A stretch of DNA of 64,000 nt from Acinetobacter baylyi DSM 14961 = CIP 107474 (GTDB lineage: Bacteria > Pseudomonadota > Gammaproteobacteria > Pseudomonadales > Moraxellaceae), in NCBI RefSeq assembly GCF_000368685.1, contig NZ_KB849625.1, forward strand, positions 434,001-498,000, read 5' to 3'. The translations under genes and the position numbers were made by a program. The notes under the pieces were generated by a model that saw nothing but the letters and a program-made list of their open reading frames with translations, was not told the DNA's origin and did not search any database. Below, piece by piece: positions 37,445-45,508 of the stretch. Each line of letters starts with the position of its first letter. Positions within the stretch are counted from its first letter, which is position 1.

Positions 37445-37481
37445 CGAATAAAAAGAATACATCATGTATTCTTTTTATTCG
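37445..37481. terminator. 17-bp perfect palindromic hairpin
   Basis: A 17-bp perfect inverted repeat with a 3-base TCA loop between rpe and the copper unit. A-run and T-run inside the stem give terminator character in both directions. It could end rpe transcription coming from the right. Confidence 0.7.
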
Positions 37482-37535
37482 CGAAAAGATCACGCTATAA
37501 ACACTTGTTGCTGCATTGTTTATTCTATCACCAGT

Positions 37536-37592
37536 TTATCCATATACTTATAAACACAGTTATCCATATAGTTATAAACAAAGTTATCCACA
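37536..37592 (+). repeat. Three DnaA-box repeats at 24-bp period
   Basis: TTATCCATA at 37536-37544, TTATCCATA at 37560-37568 and TTATCCACA at 37584-37592. The box starts are exactly 24 bp apart. The flanking spacer is itself repeated in the first two units (acttataaacacag / agttataaacaaag). This is an iteron-like array of DnaA-type sites, just beyond the rpe stop. Confidence 0.8.
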
Positions 37593-37620
37593 ACCCTGAT
37601 ATAAATTAAAGTGATTACTC

Positions 37621-38307
37621 TTATGCCGTGTGTGAACCAACTTTGGCAAGCTCTACACGCATTTCATCAATCACAGCTTTATAATCTGGTTTGCCAAAAA
37701 TTGCTGAACCCGCAACAAACATATCTGCTCCAGCTTCCGCAATTTCACGAATATTTGCTGGCCCTACACCACCATCTACTTCTAAACGGATATCTAAACC
37801 ACTTGCATCAATCATCTTGCGTGCCTGACGAAGCTTTTCAAGTGTCATTGGAATAAATTTTTGTCCACCAAACCCAGGGTTTACACTCATCAGTAAAATC
37901 TGATCAACTTTATCAAGTACATAATCGAGATAATGTAACGGTGTTGCAGGATTGAACACTAGACCAGCTTTCGCACCACCAGCCTTAATCAATTGTAATG
38001 AACGATCAATATGATCTGTTGCCTCTGGATGAAAGGTAATAATGTCTGCACCGGCATCCAGAAAGTCACCAATCATACGATCTACAGGTGAAACCATCAG
38101 ATGAACGTCAATAGGTGCCTGAATACCATAATTTTTCAATGCTTTACATACACCTGCACCAAACGTTAAATTCGGCACATAATGGTTATCCATTACATCA
38201 AAATGCACAACATCTGCACCTGCTTCCAATACACGTTCCACATCCTCCCCCAAACGGGCAAAATCAGCAGATAAAATAGACGGCGCAATCAGATAAGGCT
38301 TGGACAT
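37621..38307 (-). CDS. rpe: Ribulose-phosphate 3-epimerase
   Basis: Interconverts ribulose-5-phosphate and xylulose-5-phosphate in the pentose phosphate pathway. TIM barrel of 228 aa starting [20 protein letters not shown]. Metal-binding His/Asp are in '[14 protein letters not shown]' and 'DVHLMV'. The phosphate loop is '[10 protein letters not shown]' and the second acidic site 'LEVDGGVG'. I chose the ATG at 38307; the frame is open 14 codons further. Ends the same-strand block beyond the DnaA-box array. Confidence 0.95.
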   Translation of the reverse strand: MSKPYLIAPSILSADFARLGEDVERVLEAGADVVHFDVMDNHYVPNLTFGAGVCKALKNYGIQAPIDVHLMVSPVDRMIGDFLDAGADIITFHPEATDHIDRSLQLIKAGGAKAGLVFNPATPLHYLDYVLDKVDQILLMSVNPGFGGQKFIPMTLEKLRQARKMIDASGLDIRLEVDGGVGPANIREIAEAGADMFVAGSAIFGKPDYKAVIDEMRVELAKVGSHTA

Positions 38308-38488
38308 GAAGAACCTGGCAAAGAAATAAACTGGTCTAAAGTATAGCAAATCTCATATTGATCTGCTGCTTTGTCGCCTATCAATCGAATATCAATCATT
38401 TCAAAAAGGAAACGTTGTGTTGTTGAGAATACTTCGCTTTTATTTAAAAAATTTGCTAGGGTAAATCGATAAGCAAGAGGAACGATAA

Positions 38489-38764
38489 GTGAAAACACAG
38501 ACATCTTTAAATACAGTTGAAGCTCGGCGCATTGCAAAACGCTTACTGAATCATTGGAAACATAAATTTGAAGTGAGTGAATCTGATACTGAGTTTCGTA
38601 TCATGATGCCAACTGCAACTGTTGTTTTGACGCCATCAGAACAGCAACTGACTGCACGTATTGAAAGTGAGCTTGAGGATCACACGCGTCTTGAAGGTGT
38701 CGTGATTGACCATCTGAATCGAATGGCTCAGCAAGAGTTTAATGTAACGTGGTCTCAGGTGTGA
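38489..38764 (+). CDS. DUF2218 protein (91 aa)
   Basis: A small protein of the DUF2218 family: a two-layer fold with 'ARRIAKRLLNHWKHKFEVSE' (N-terminal helix), 'FRIMMPTATVVLTPSEQQL' and 'LEGVVIDHLNRMAQQEFNVTW'. Function unknown; members are often found near siderophore or iron genes, which is not the case here. Start codon is GTG with AGAGG 8 bases upstream. Confidence 0.85.
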   Translation: MKTQTSLNTVEARRIAKRLLNHWKHKFEVSESDTEFRIMMPTATVVLTPSEQQLTARIESELEDHTRLEGVVIDHLNRMAQQEFNVTWSQV

Positions 38765-38836
38765 TCTCAGTGAAACAGCGAAGCGTTCTACTTCGCTATT
38801 TTGTTCTTAAACGACCTCTCATTTGAATAAATTTGT

Positions 38837-39676
38837 TTAGGCGTGTTCAAGCTGTACTGCATGAAATTGCAAATGATCATCCATGAAACTTTGAATAAAG
38901 TAATAACCATGATCATATCCTGCATGCTTTCTCAGCGATAATGGCTGCTGGGCTGCTTCACATGCCTGCTCAAATTGATCGGGGTGAAGCTGACTTAAGA
39001 ACTGATCATCTAATCCTTGATCAATTAAAATATCTTTAAACAGCATCCCCTTTTGACGGATCAGTGCAGTTGCATCGTGGCTTTTCCAAACTGATTGATC
39101 ATTACCAAGATAATTTGAAAAGGCCTTTTCACCCCAAGGACACTGTGATGGCTCACAAATCGGTGCAAATGCAGAAACTGACTTAAATTTTTCTGGGTAT
39201 TTGAACGCAAGGGTTAGCGCGCCATGACCACCCATTGAATGCCCCATTATCCCGATCTGATCTGGATGAGCAGGAAATTCCGTTTGGATCAAAGTGTACA
39301 ACTCATCAATAAGATAACTTTCCATCTGATAATGTGCTTTCCACGGGGCTTGCGTCGCGTTGATATAAAAACTAGCGCCCTGACCAATATCCCAATGATC
39401 GCCTTGTGCCACATCATCTCCGCGTGGTGAAGTATCTGGTGTAATTAAAATGAGATTGAGCTGTGCAGCCAGACGCTGCGCATGCGCTTTAATGGCAAAT
39501 GTTTCTTCTGTACAGGTCAATCCTGCGAGATAAAATAAAGTTGAACACTGTTCACCTTGCAAGGCAGCAGGAGGCAGAAAAATACCAAACTTGGTTTTTC
39601 CATTTAAAAAACTTGATGTTATCTGATAAATGCGTTGTTCACCTTCATAACACTTGTTTTTTTGCAGAAGTTCCAT
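38837..39676 (-). CDS. fghA: S-formylglutathione hydrolase
   Basis: Esterase that hydrolyses S-formylglutathione in the glutathione route of formaldehyde detoxification. 279 aa; the nucleophile is S147 in 'GHSMGGHG', with the Asp in 'IDQGLDDQFL' and the His in 'HAGYDHGYYF'. 'FYLAGLTCTEETF' carries the oxyanion Cys segment typical of the family. The usual partner, glutathione-dependent formaldehyde dehydrogenase, is not next to it. The start region overlaps the end of the C13 peptidase gene by about 30 bp. Confidence 0.93.
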   Translation of the reverse strand: MELLQKNKCYEGEQRIYQITSSFLNGKTKFGIFLPPAALQGEQCSTLFYLAGLTCTEETFAIKAHAQRLAAQLNLILITPDTSPRGDDVAQGDHWDIGQGASFYINATQAPWKAHYQMESYLIDELYTLIQTEFPAHPDQIGIMGHSMGGHGALTLAFKYPEKFKSVSAFAPICEPSQCPWGEKAFSNYLGNDQSVWKSHDATALIRQKGMLFKDILIDQGLDDQFLSQLHPDQFEQACEAAQQPLSLRKHAGYDHGYYFIQSFMDDHLQFHAVQLEHA

Positions 39677-41078
39677 GTGTTTTTTCCTCATGCGAAATGG
39701 CGGTAGCTTGCGGTAAAGTTTGCTGTGGAAATAAATGCTGCTCTAGTTGTGGCAGCATCAGTTCCATATTTTTTCCAATCACCCACTGCGGTTCAGACGG
39801 TTCGAAACCCTGAGCAGACTCCCATTTGGCCACCGTTTGCTTAGCTTGCTGAAAAGCATCTTTCATCGAATGATGATCACGCATTGCCTGATCAAACAAG
39901 GCACGTCCAAAATAGGTATAATCCGCTTCATTGGTACATCCAAATGATTGTCGATCTGCTGCAGAAGCTGTAATAATCAGGGTATCAGGTGATTGAAGTG
40001 AAGAAATAAAGCTGCCTGAAAAACACGATGACACCACAATAACACGCCAACGGATACCCGATTTATCTAACGCTTCACGTAGCCATTTCGGATCGACCTG
40101 CTGTAAATCGAGTGGTGCATTTTCAATTTCAAAATCATTGGGTGCGCCGTGTGAAGTCATATATAAAAATAAGACATCACTTTCACGGTTCATTTGCTGT
40201 CCTATCCGATTCAATGCCATAGCAATACTGGTTCGTGATGCAATCGGAATTTGAGTACGTGTATCAGGATTATTGACCAACATCATCGAGCGGCCGAATG
40301 TTCCAAAGCGAGTATCAAACTGATCCTTAATGCGCATAATTTCAGACTTAAATACGTCCTGATAGCTAGCACCCGCTACCCCTAGAAAATACCAGTGACT
40401 CTGCGCAAACTCTCCATATTGAATCTGCTCAAGTGCCTTATGAAGTAAGCGACTTTGTGCATAAAAGGCATCTTCAGCAAAGGTAGGCGGCACATCTTCG
40501 ACCTTCCAGATTGGCTGACTGCGAACCGAACCTTGCCATACCACCAGTGTGACTAGCGTAGCCAGCATAATCAAGGCACGTTCCCACCAAGGCCATTTTA
40601 ACTCACGAGCGAACACCCATACCACTGCCAGACTTTGCCAGACAAATAACACCATAAATAGGCCTGGCAAATAGTTATAAAGTGAATAAGGCAAATAGTC
40701 GAGCTGCCCCAAATACTGAATAAAGCTTTGCAATAAGGCGATATTGGTATCTAACACCAACCATAAAATAGCAGGCACCAACATTAGGCGTGGGTTGTTG
40801 GTTCGCTGTGACAGAAAAATACCAACGATCAAAGCCAGAAAAGGCCATAACGCGTAGCTCACCAGACCTTGAGAGTTAAATTGTCCGCCATCCCCTGCAA
40901 CCATCCAGCTAAACAGTGTATTGGCAGCCCCCCCTAATACTCCCCATACCAGTAATTGGAAGATTGAAGGATGAATCACTTTGAGTGATCGTCTTGATCC
41001 AAGAAATAACCACAAGCCCGCAATTTGGTTACTTTTAAAATCATGCCAAAAGTTGATGGAAGGTTTCAGGTCGATCAT
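39645..41078 (-). CDS. C13-type (legumain-like) membrane peptidase
   Basis: A 477-aa protein with about five membrane helices (about 40-185) and a periplasmic or cytoplasmic caspase-fold domain. The catalytic dyad is H310 ('YMTSHGAPND') and C352 ('VSSCFSG'), the peptidase C13 pattern seen in legumain and GPI transamidase. A Gln/His-rich tail follows. Substrates of the bacterial members are unknown. Its 3' end overlaps fghA. Confidence 0.88.
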   Translation of the reverse strand: MIDLKPSINFWHDFKSNQIAGLWLFLGSRRSLKVIHPSIFQLLVWGVLGGAANTLFSWMVAGDGGQFNSQGLVSYALWPFLALIVGIFLSQRTNNPRLMLVPAILWLVLDTNIALLQSFIQYLGQLDYLPYSLYNYLPGLFMVLFVWQSLAVVWVFARELKWPWWERALIMLATLVTLVVWQGSVRSQPIWKVEDVPPTFAEDAFYAQSRLLHKALEQIQYGEFAQSHWYFLGVAGASYQDVFKSEIMRIKDQFDTRFGTFGRSMMLVNNPDTRTQIPIASRTSIAMALNRIGQQMNRESDVLFLYMTSHGAPNDFEIENAPLDLQQVDPKWLREALDKSGIRWRVIVVSSCFSGSFISSLQSPDTLIITASAADRQSFGCTNEADYTYFGRALFDQAMRDHHSMKDAFQQAKQTVAKWESAQGFEPSEPQWVIGKNMELMLPQLEQHLFPQQTLPQATAISHEEKTHGTSAKKQVL

Positions 41079-41206
41079 AGAGCAGTTCGGGAGGTCATTT
41101 TTTCAGTAGGCACTTTTTTTAAGATTCCTAAGCGCAATTTTATTTGTGATGCTGTTCCACTATATAGCAAATATTGAATCAATATTGAAGTAATGATCAC
41201 ATATAC

Positions 41207-42019
41207 TCACATAGAAATCTGAAAATAAGCATCGAAACGACAGGCATCTCCTTGCCACTGATGATCTGGCTGTTGTTCATTTAAAAACACAGCATGTTTT
41301 GGACGTTTCACCACTACACGTGATGCGATTTGCTGCGCCAACGGCAACAATTGATCACCAAGATCCATCTCACCATCTTCTGGCAATAATAAATGCAGCA
41401 ATTGCATCTGTTTCTTGACTTGTGCCTGTTTTTTTATAACCTGATGATGTTGGTCACGTTGCGGAAACATCGGATCCAGATAAATCACATCGACTTTGCG
41501 ATCATCCTGATTACATTGTTGTAAATAATAGTGAGCATCCTGAAAAATCAGATGGATACGTTGCATGTACTTCGACAAGAAGGGATCATTTTCGGCTTTA
41601 GACTTGGCATCTTCAAGCAAAGTAAATAGCACAGGATGTCGCTCGACCAAAGTTACATGTGCACCTAGATAAGCCATCAATAGACTGTCATGGCCTAAGC
41701 CTGCAGTTGCATCTATGAGTGAAGGCTGCTCATTGATCTGACAGGCACGTGCAATCATTTCTGATTTTAAACTGGCGCGTTTTAAACGTGGAATTTCAGC
41801 TTGCCAATCTGGCTGCATTTTCATTCCATTGGCCGATAACCACAAACCATCCAGATCAACACACAATGCCAGCTCGGGATGATGACGTAAAAATCGAGCA
41901 TTTAACTGCTCGATCTGTACCAGTTCGGTGCTCACATCTCGGGAGGCAAGCACCTGTTGAAATTGTTGTGCTTGCTCCAGAGCATCAACCACAGCAAATA
42001 GATGCATCGGTTTTACCAT
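41207..42019 (-). CDS. rsmJ: 16S rRNA m2G1516 methyltransferase RsmJ
   Basis: Methylates G1516 in 16S rRNA. SAM-binding '[20 protein letters not shown]' (about residues 103-122 from the chosen start) and the catalytic '[14 protein letters not shown]' match RsmJ (YhiQ). I chose the ATG at 42019 (MVKPMHLF), overlapping the uppP stop by 7 bp. The open frame continues 20 codons into uppP. 270 aa. Cotranscribed with uppP and tsaB. Confidence 0.92.
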   Translation of the reverse strand: MVKPMHLFAVVDALEQAQQFQQVLASRDVSTELVQIEQLNARFLRHHPELALCVDLDGLWLSANGMKMQPDWQAEIPRLKRASLKSEMIARACQINEQPSLIDATAGLGHDSLLMAYLGAHVTLVERHPVLFTLLEDAKSKAENDPFLSKYMQRIHLIFQDAHYYLQQCNQDDRKVDVIYLDPMFPQRDQHHQVIKKQAQVKKQMQLLHLLLPEDGEMDLGDQLLPLAQQIASRVVVKRPKHAVFLNEQQPDHQWQGDACRFDAYFQISM

Positions 42020-42837
42020 ATTGTCCAACCCGTATAAGCAAAGAGTAAAATGAGCAGACCAGATACTATGCGATACCACGCAAAAACCATGAAATCACGT
42101 TTTGCAACATAGGCAACCAATGCACGAATGAGTAGTAAAGCAGAAACAAAAGAAACCAGAATTCCAACGCCCAATACACTCCAGTCAAAACTGGTTTGTA
42201 ATACTTCATGGCTTTGATACAGATCCAGTAAGCCTGCACCAATAATCACAGGTATACCTAAAAAGAATGAAAATTCGGTCGCAGCTTTACGAGATACCCC
42301 CAAAAACATAGCCCCAATAATGGTTGCACCAGAACGTGATGTTCCTGGAATCAAGGATAAAACTTGGATTAAGCCAATCCAGATGGCTTGTTTTAGACCA
42401 ATATTTTCAACTTCGACCGCATTTACTTTAGGTGGATTTTTCTCAATCCACATAATAATAACGCCACCAACAATCAGACCAATCGCCACAGCGACGTCAT
42501 TAAAAAGTAAATCCTTGACTGTTTGACCAAAACTTAAGCCCACCAACACAATTGGAATAGATGCAAGAATGAGAGAGATTGCCAGATGACGTCCCTTTTC
42601 TTCTCCTGTTACCATGCCTGTGGCAGCACCCCACAATCTTGACCAATACTCATAAATAACGGCTGCAATGGCTCCCATCTGAATCGCGACGACAAACACA
42701 GCACTTTTTTCTTTTGTCCAGAAATTCATCAGCTCAGAAGCCAGAATCAAGTGGCCCGTACTCGAAATTGGAAGAAACTCTGTAATCCCTTCAACAATAC
42801 CCATAATTGCTGCTTTTAACAGCAGTAAAAGATCCAT
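42013..42837 (-). CDS. uppP: Undecaprenyl-diphosphatase UppP
   Basis: Inner-membrane phosphatase that recycles undecaprenyl pyrophosphate for peptidoglycan and O-antigen synthesis; overproduction gives bacitracin resistance. 274 aa, about 8 TM. Signature motifs '[19 protein letters not shown]' (about 16-34) and '[11 protein letters not shown]' (about 163-173) hold the catalytic Glu, Ser and Arg. The gene sits 12 bp after tsaB. Confidence 0.96.
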   Translation of the reverse strand: MDLLLLLKAAIMGIVEGITEFLPISSTGHLILASELMNFWTKEKSAVFVVAIQMGAIAAVIYEYWSRLWGAATGMVTGEEKGRHLAISLILASIPIVLVGLSFGQTVKDLLFNDVAVAIGLIVGGVIIMWIEKNPPKVNAVEVENIGLKQAIWIGLIQVLSLIPGTSRSGATIIGAMFLGVSRKAATEFSFFLGIPVIIGAGLLDLYQSHEVLQTSFDWSVLGVGILVSFVSALLLIRALVAYVAKRDFMVFAWYRIVSGLLILLFAYTGWTIW

Positions 42838-42849
42838 AAAGTATCCTAA

Positions 42850-43515
42850 TTATGCTTTACCCTGTTCTGAAATTTTCTTCCATGCGTTATCACGTAAATA
42901 AACTGGAAGGGCATGCTCGGCTGAAACCCATTGCTGATCAAGAGCATAATGACGTGCCAACTCTGCAATATGCCGTGCATTAGGATGCAGAGTCTCTTGT
43001 AAATTAATCGTTTCATCAAGAAGATGTGCGCCTGATCCGATCAGGGTAAATTGTGCGGCTTCTTTTGCATGAGAGTAGTTGAGCAAGCATTCTTCGCCTT
43101 GCAATTGCATAATGCCTGTCGAATCGAGAACATAATTCGCTAGATAAACCTCTTGCATACGCGCATCAAGCACTGCGGTCACCTGCGGATACTGAAATTC
43201 GCGATAGGCTGCTTGTGCCAATGCCTGCAAGGTAGAGACTGGAATGACGGGTAAATCATTGGCCCAAGCCAGTGCCTGTGTGACTGCAGCATTGATCCGT
43301 ACACCACTAAATGAACCTGGACCACGACTAAACGCTATCGCAGTCAAATCCTCTAAAGAGGTTTGCGTAGTCAGCAGGGCTTGCTCAATCATTGGCAAAA
43401 TTGTTTGTGTCTGTGCTTTTGCTCTACAGTCAAGCTGATAAAAAAGCTCTTGATGTTCATCTATTAGGGAAACAGAACATTGCTCATTTGCTGTTTCCAA
43501 TGCCAGCACTTTCAT
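42850..43515 (-). CDS. tsaB: tRNA t6A factor TsaB
   Basis: Partner of TsaD/TsaE in making threonylcarbamoyl-adenosine at position 37 of ANN-decoding tRNAs. 221 aa from the ATG at 43515 (MKVLALETANEQCSV), with TAAGGT upstream. The ASKHA fold is visible as 'LALETA', 'GPGSFSGVRI' and 'VLDARMQEVYLA'. The frame extends 9 codons upstream without support. First gene of tsaB-uppP-rsmJ. Confidence 0.94.
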   Translation of the reverse strand: MKVLALETANEQCSVSLIDEHQELFYQLDCRAKAQTQTILPMIEQALLTTQTSLEDLTAIAFSRGPGSFSGVRINAAVTQALAWANDLPVIPVSTLQALAQAAYREFQYPQVTAVLDARMQEVYLANYVLDSTGIMQLQGEECLLNYSHAKEAAQFTLIGSGAHLLDETINLQETLHPNARHIAELARHYALDQQWVSAEHALPVYLRDNAWKKISEQGKA

Positions 43516-43621
43516 GCAAACCTTACGCCATATAATCAACAAAAACGCTGCTTATCATACGCTACTCGCATCAATGAGGCGAGCCATTGACGCGAATGTT
43601 TACAAGTGCTGACCACGATCT

Positions 43622-44164
43622 TTATTCGTAATCATCAAAAAAGTAAGGCTCAAGCTGAATATACTTTTTGTAATGTTCGGCATAATGTAACGCGCTCAAG
43701 CGGAGTTTTGCTGCACCCTCCTCATCTAATGTTTTGACGATTTTGCCTGGTGAGCCCATGACCACAGAATTATCTGGAATGACTTTACCTTCTGGAATCA
43801 GCGCATTGGCACCAATAATACAATTTTTCCCAATGACTGCATGATTAAGAATTACCGCATTGATACCAATCAGTGTATTGTCACCAATATGGCATCCATG
43901 CAACATCGCCTGATGTCCAACAGTCACATAATTGCCAATATGCAATTCAATACCTGCATCGGTATGCAAAACGGCATTTTCCTGAACATTGGTATAATCT
44001 CCCAGGCGAATCAGACTGTTATCACCACGGATCACCGCACCAAACCAGATACTCACTTCGTCACCCAGTTCAACATGACCAATGACAGTTGCATTACCTG
44101 CAATCCACCCATTCCATGGATGAGTTTTTGTTTTTGGATGATATCCTTGAAACTTGTACATCAT
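43622..44164 (-). CDS. Gamma-carbonic anhydrase family protein
   Basis: A left-handed beta-helix trimer protein of 180 aa with hexapeptide repeats. The zinc histidines are in 'NAVLHTDAG', 'VGHQAML' and 'HGCHIG', the pattern of YrdA/PaaY/Cam-like proteins. Many close relatives show weak or no carbonic anhydrase activity. The start is ATG (MMYKFQGYHP). Single gene, 25 bp after the Nudix gene. Confidence 0.92.
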   Translation of the reverse strand: MMYKFQGYHPKTKTHPWNGWIAGNATVIGHVELGDEVSIWFGAVIRGDNSLIRLGDYTNVQENAVLHTDAGIELHIGNYVTVGHQAMLHGCHIGDNTLIGINAVILNHAVIGKNCIIGANALIPEGKVIPDNSVVMGSPGKIVKTLDEEGAAKLRLSALHYAEHYKKYIQLEPYFFDDYE

Positions 44165-44189
44165 GATGATCTTTCCTTGTATTCTGACT

Positions 44190-44795
44190 TTAAAATTTTC
44201 TTTGATAAAATGAAGGCGGATTCAGTAAAAATGGCCACTCTTTCTGATAACCCAATCCATAATTAAATAAAGAAATCAGCATTCTTGCCGTTAACCCCCA
44301 CACCACTTCATCTTCGACCTGTAAACTTGGGAAATAAAGCGTTTGTTTGATGTATTGTACTTTGTAAGGGGTTGGTGGCGCGTCAATCAATTCAGTCAAT
44401 GAAGCAAAAAAAATACGATCTATTTCTGTGGGTTGTGGCTTTAAATCAACGTGCGGTGGAATCAGTCCTACAATAGGTTTAACCCGCATTCCGTTACGTG
44501 CACGTTGCATGGGAAGATCACCAATCAACTCGACATCAAACGGATTGAGCGCGGTTTCTTCCTGTGCCTCACGCAATGCCACCACAATATTGCTGGTATC
44601 GCCTATATCTCGTTTACCGCCAGGAAAAGACACTTCACCTGCATGATTGGTAAGCTGGGTTGAACGTCTGGTGAGTAATACCTTCGGATCATGTTCATCA
44701 GTGATGGCAATTAACACCGCTGCTTCAGCAGGTTGCGTTCGTTTTGCAAAACGCAATCGTTGTTGCAACTGCTGTGTTAATCCTTGTTTAATCAT
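44190..44795 (-). CDS. nudL: CoA pyrophosphatase, Nudix (NudL type)
   Basis: Nudix hydrolase that cleaves CoA and its derivatives to phosphopantetheine products. 201 aa from the ATG at 44795. 'SFPGGKRDIGDTSNIVV' with 'ALREAQEETAL' is the Nudix box with the NudL-type variation (Asp in place of the first Glu). The preceding 'LTRRSTQLTNHAGEV' is the UPF0035/NudL signature. A GTG three codons earlier is also possible. It lies 25 bp before the gamma-carbonic anhydrase gene. Confidence 0.88.
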   Translation of the reverse strand: MIKQGLTQQLQQRLRFAKRTQPAEAAVLIAITDEHDPKVLLTRRSTQLTNHAGEVSFPGGKRDIGDTSNIVVALREAQEETALNPFDVELIGDLPMQRARNGMRVKPIVGLIPPHVDLKPQPTEIDRIFFASLTELIDAPPTPYKVQYIKQTLYFPSLQVEDEVVWGLTARMLISLFNYGLGYQKEWPFLLNPPSFYQRKF

Positions 44796-44917
44796 TCCTT
44801 TCACTCAGTTTTTTATTATTTTTCCATCATAGCTGAATTTTCTGGAGGTCGTATACAAATGATGCGAAACAATAAAAATTCGGTTATGCTGAGCTATCTT
44901 TAGCGCTGATGATTATT

Positions 44918-45466
44918 ATGAGTTTTTGCATCGTTTGCGGACATAAAACCGAAGAAAAAATTCCTTTAGGTGACCATAAAATACGCCGCGTATGTACAAA
45001 CTGCGGTCATATACACTACGAGAATCCTAAAGTGATTTGCGGTGCCTTGGCAATTTGGGACAATAAAGTATTGCTTTGTCGACGTGCAATTGAACCTCGC
45101 TATGGGTTATGGACTCTACCTGCGGGTTACATGGAGCTTTTTGAAACCATGGAGCAAGGCGCGGCACGGGAAACACGTGAAGAAGCTGAAGCTGAAATCG
45201 AGATTGAGCACCTTTACTGTATGTACAATATTCCACGTATTGGTCAAATTTATGTACTATTTAAAGCATTCATCAAAGATGGAATTTTTGGTGCAGGTGA
45301 AGAAAGTATTGAATCTCGCCTGTTTGAAGAACATGAAATTCCCTGGGACGAGCTGGCTTTTCCAAGCGTTGAAAGAACTTTAAGACATTATTTTGCAGAC
45401 CGTAAAACTCAAGATTTTCCGATTCATCTTGAAACGATTGGTACTCGTCTGGATCATACAGGTTAA
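44918..45466 (+). CDS. Nudix hydrolase with N-terminal zinc ribbon
   Basis: A 182-aa protein. The zinc ribbon (C3-x2-C6 and C26-x2-C29, 'FCIVCGHK', 'VCTNCGHIHYENP') is followed by a canonical Nudix box ('AGYMELFETMEQGAARETRE'). The fold resembles NudC-type or ADP-ribose-type enzymes, but the substrate cannot be set. I chose the ATG at 44918 (MSFCIVCG); one at 44909 adds three residues. Third Nudix gene of this window. Confidence 0.88.
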   Translation: MSFCIVCGHKTEEKIPLGDHKIRRVCTNCGHIHYENPKVICGALAIWDNKVLLCRRAIEPRYGLWTLPAGYMELFETMEQGAARETREEAEAEIEIEHLYCMYNIPRIGQIYVLFKAFIKDGIFGAGEESIESRLFEEHEIPWDELAFPSVERTLRHYFADRKTQDFPIHLETIGTRLDHTG

Positions 45467-45480
45467 CTCCTAAGATATAA

Positions 45481-45507
45481 AAAAGGCCAGATAATCTGGC
45501 CTTTTTT
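45481..45507. terminator. Terminator between Nudix gene and filF
   Basis: aaaaggccaga / tctggcctttt with a 3-base loop, flanked by A and T residues. Shared by the convergent genes. Confidence 0.9.
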
Positions 45508-45508
45508 A

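Noticed and set aside
33130..37620. Copper unit as a mobile or acquired island
   Set aside because: No integrase, transposase, direct repeats or flanking tRNA was seen; base composition looks like the neighbours.
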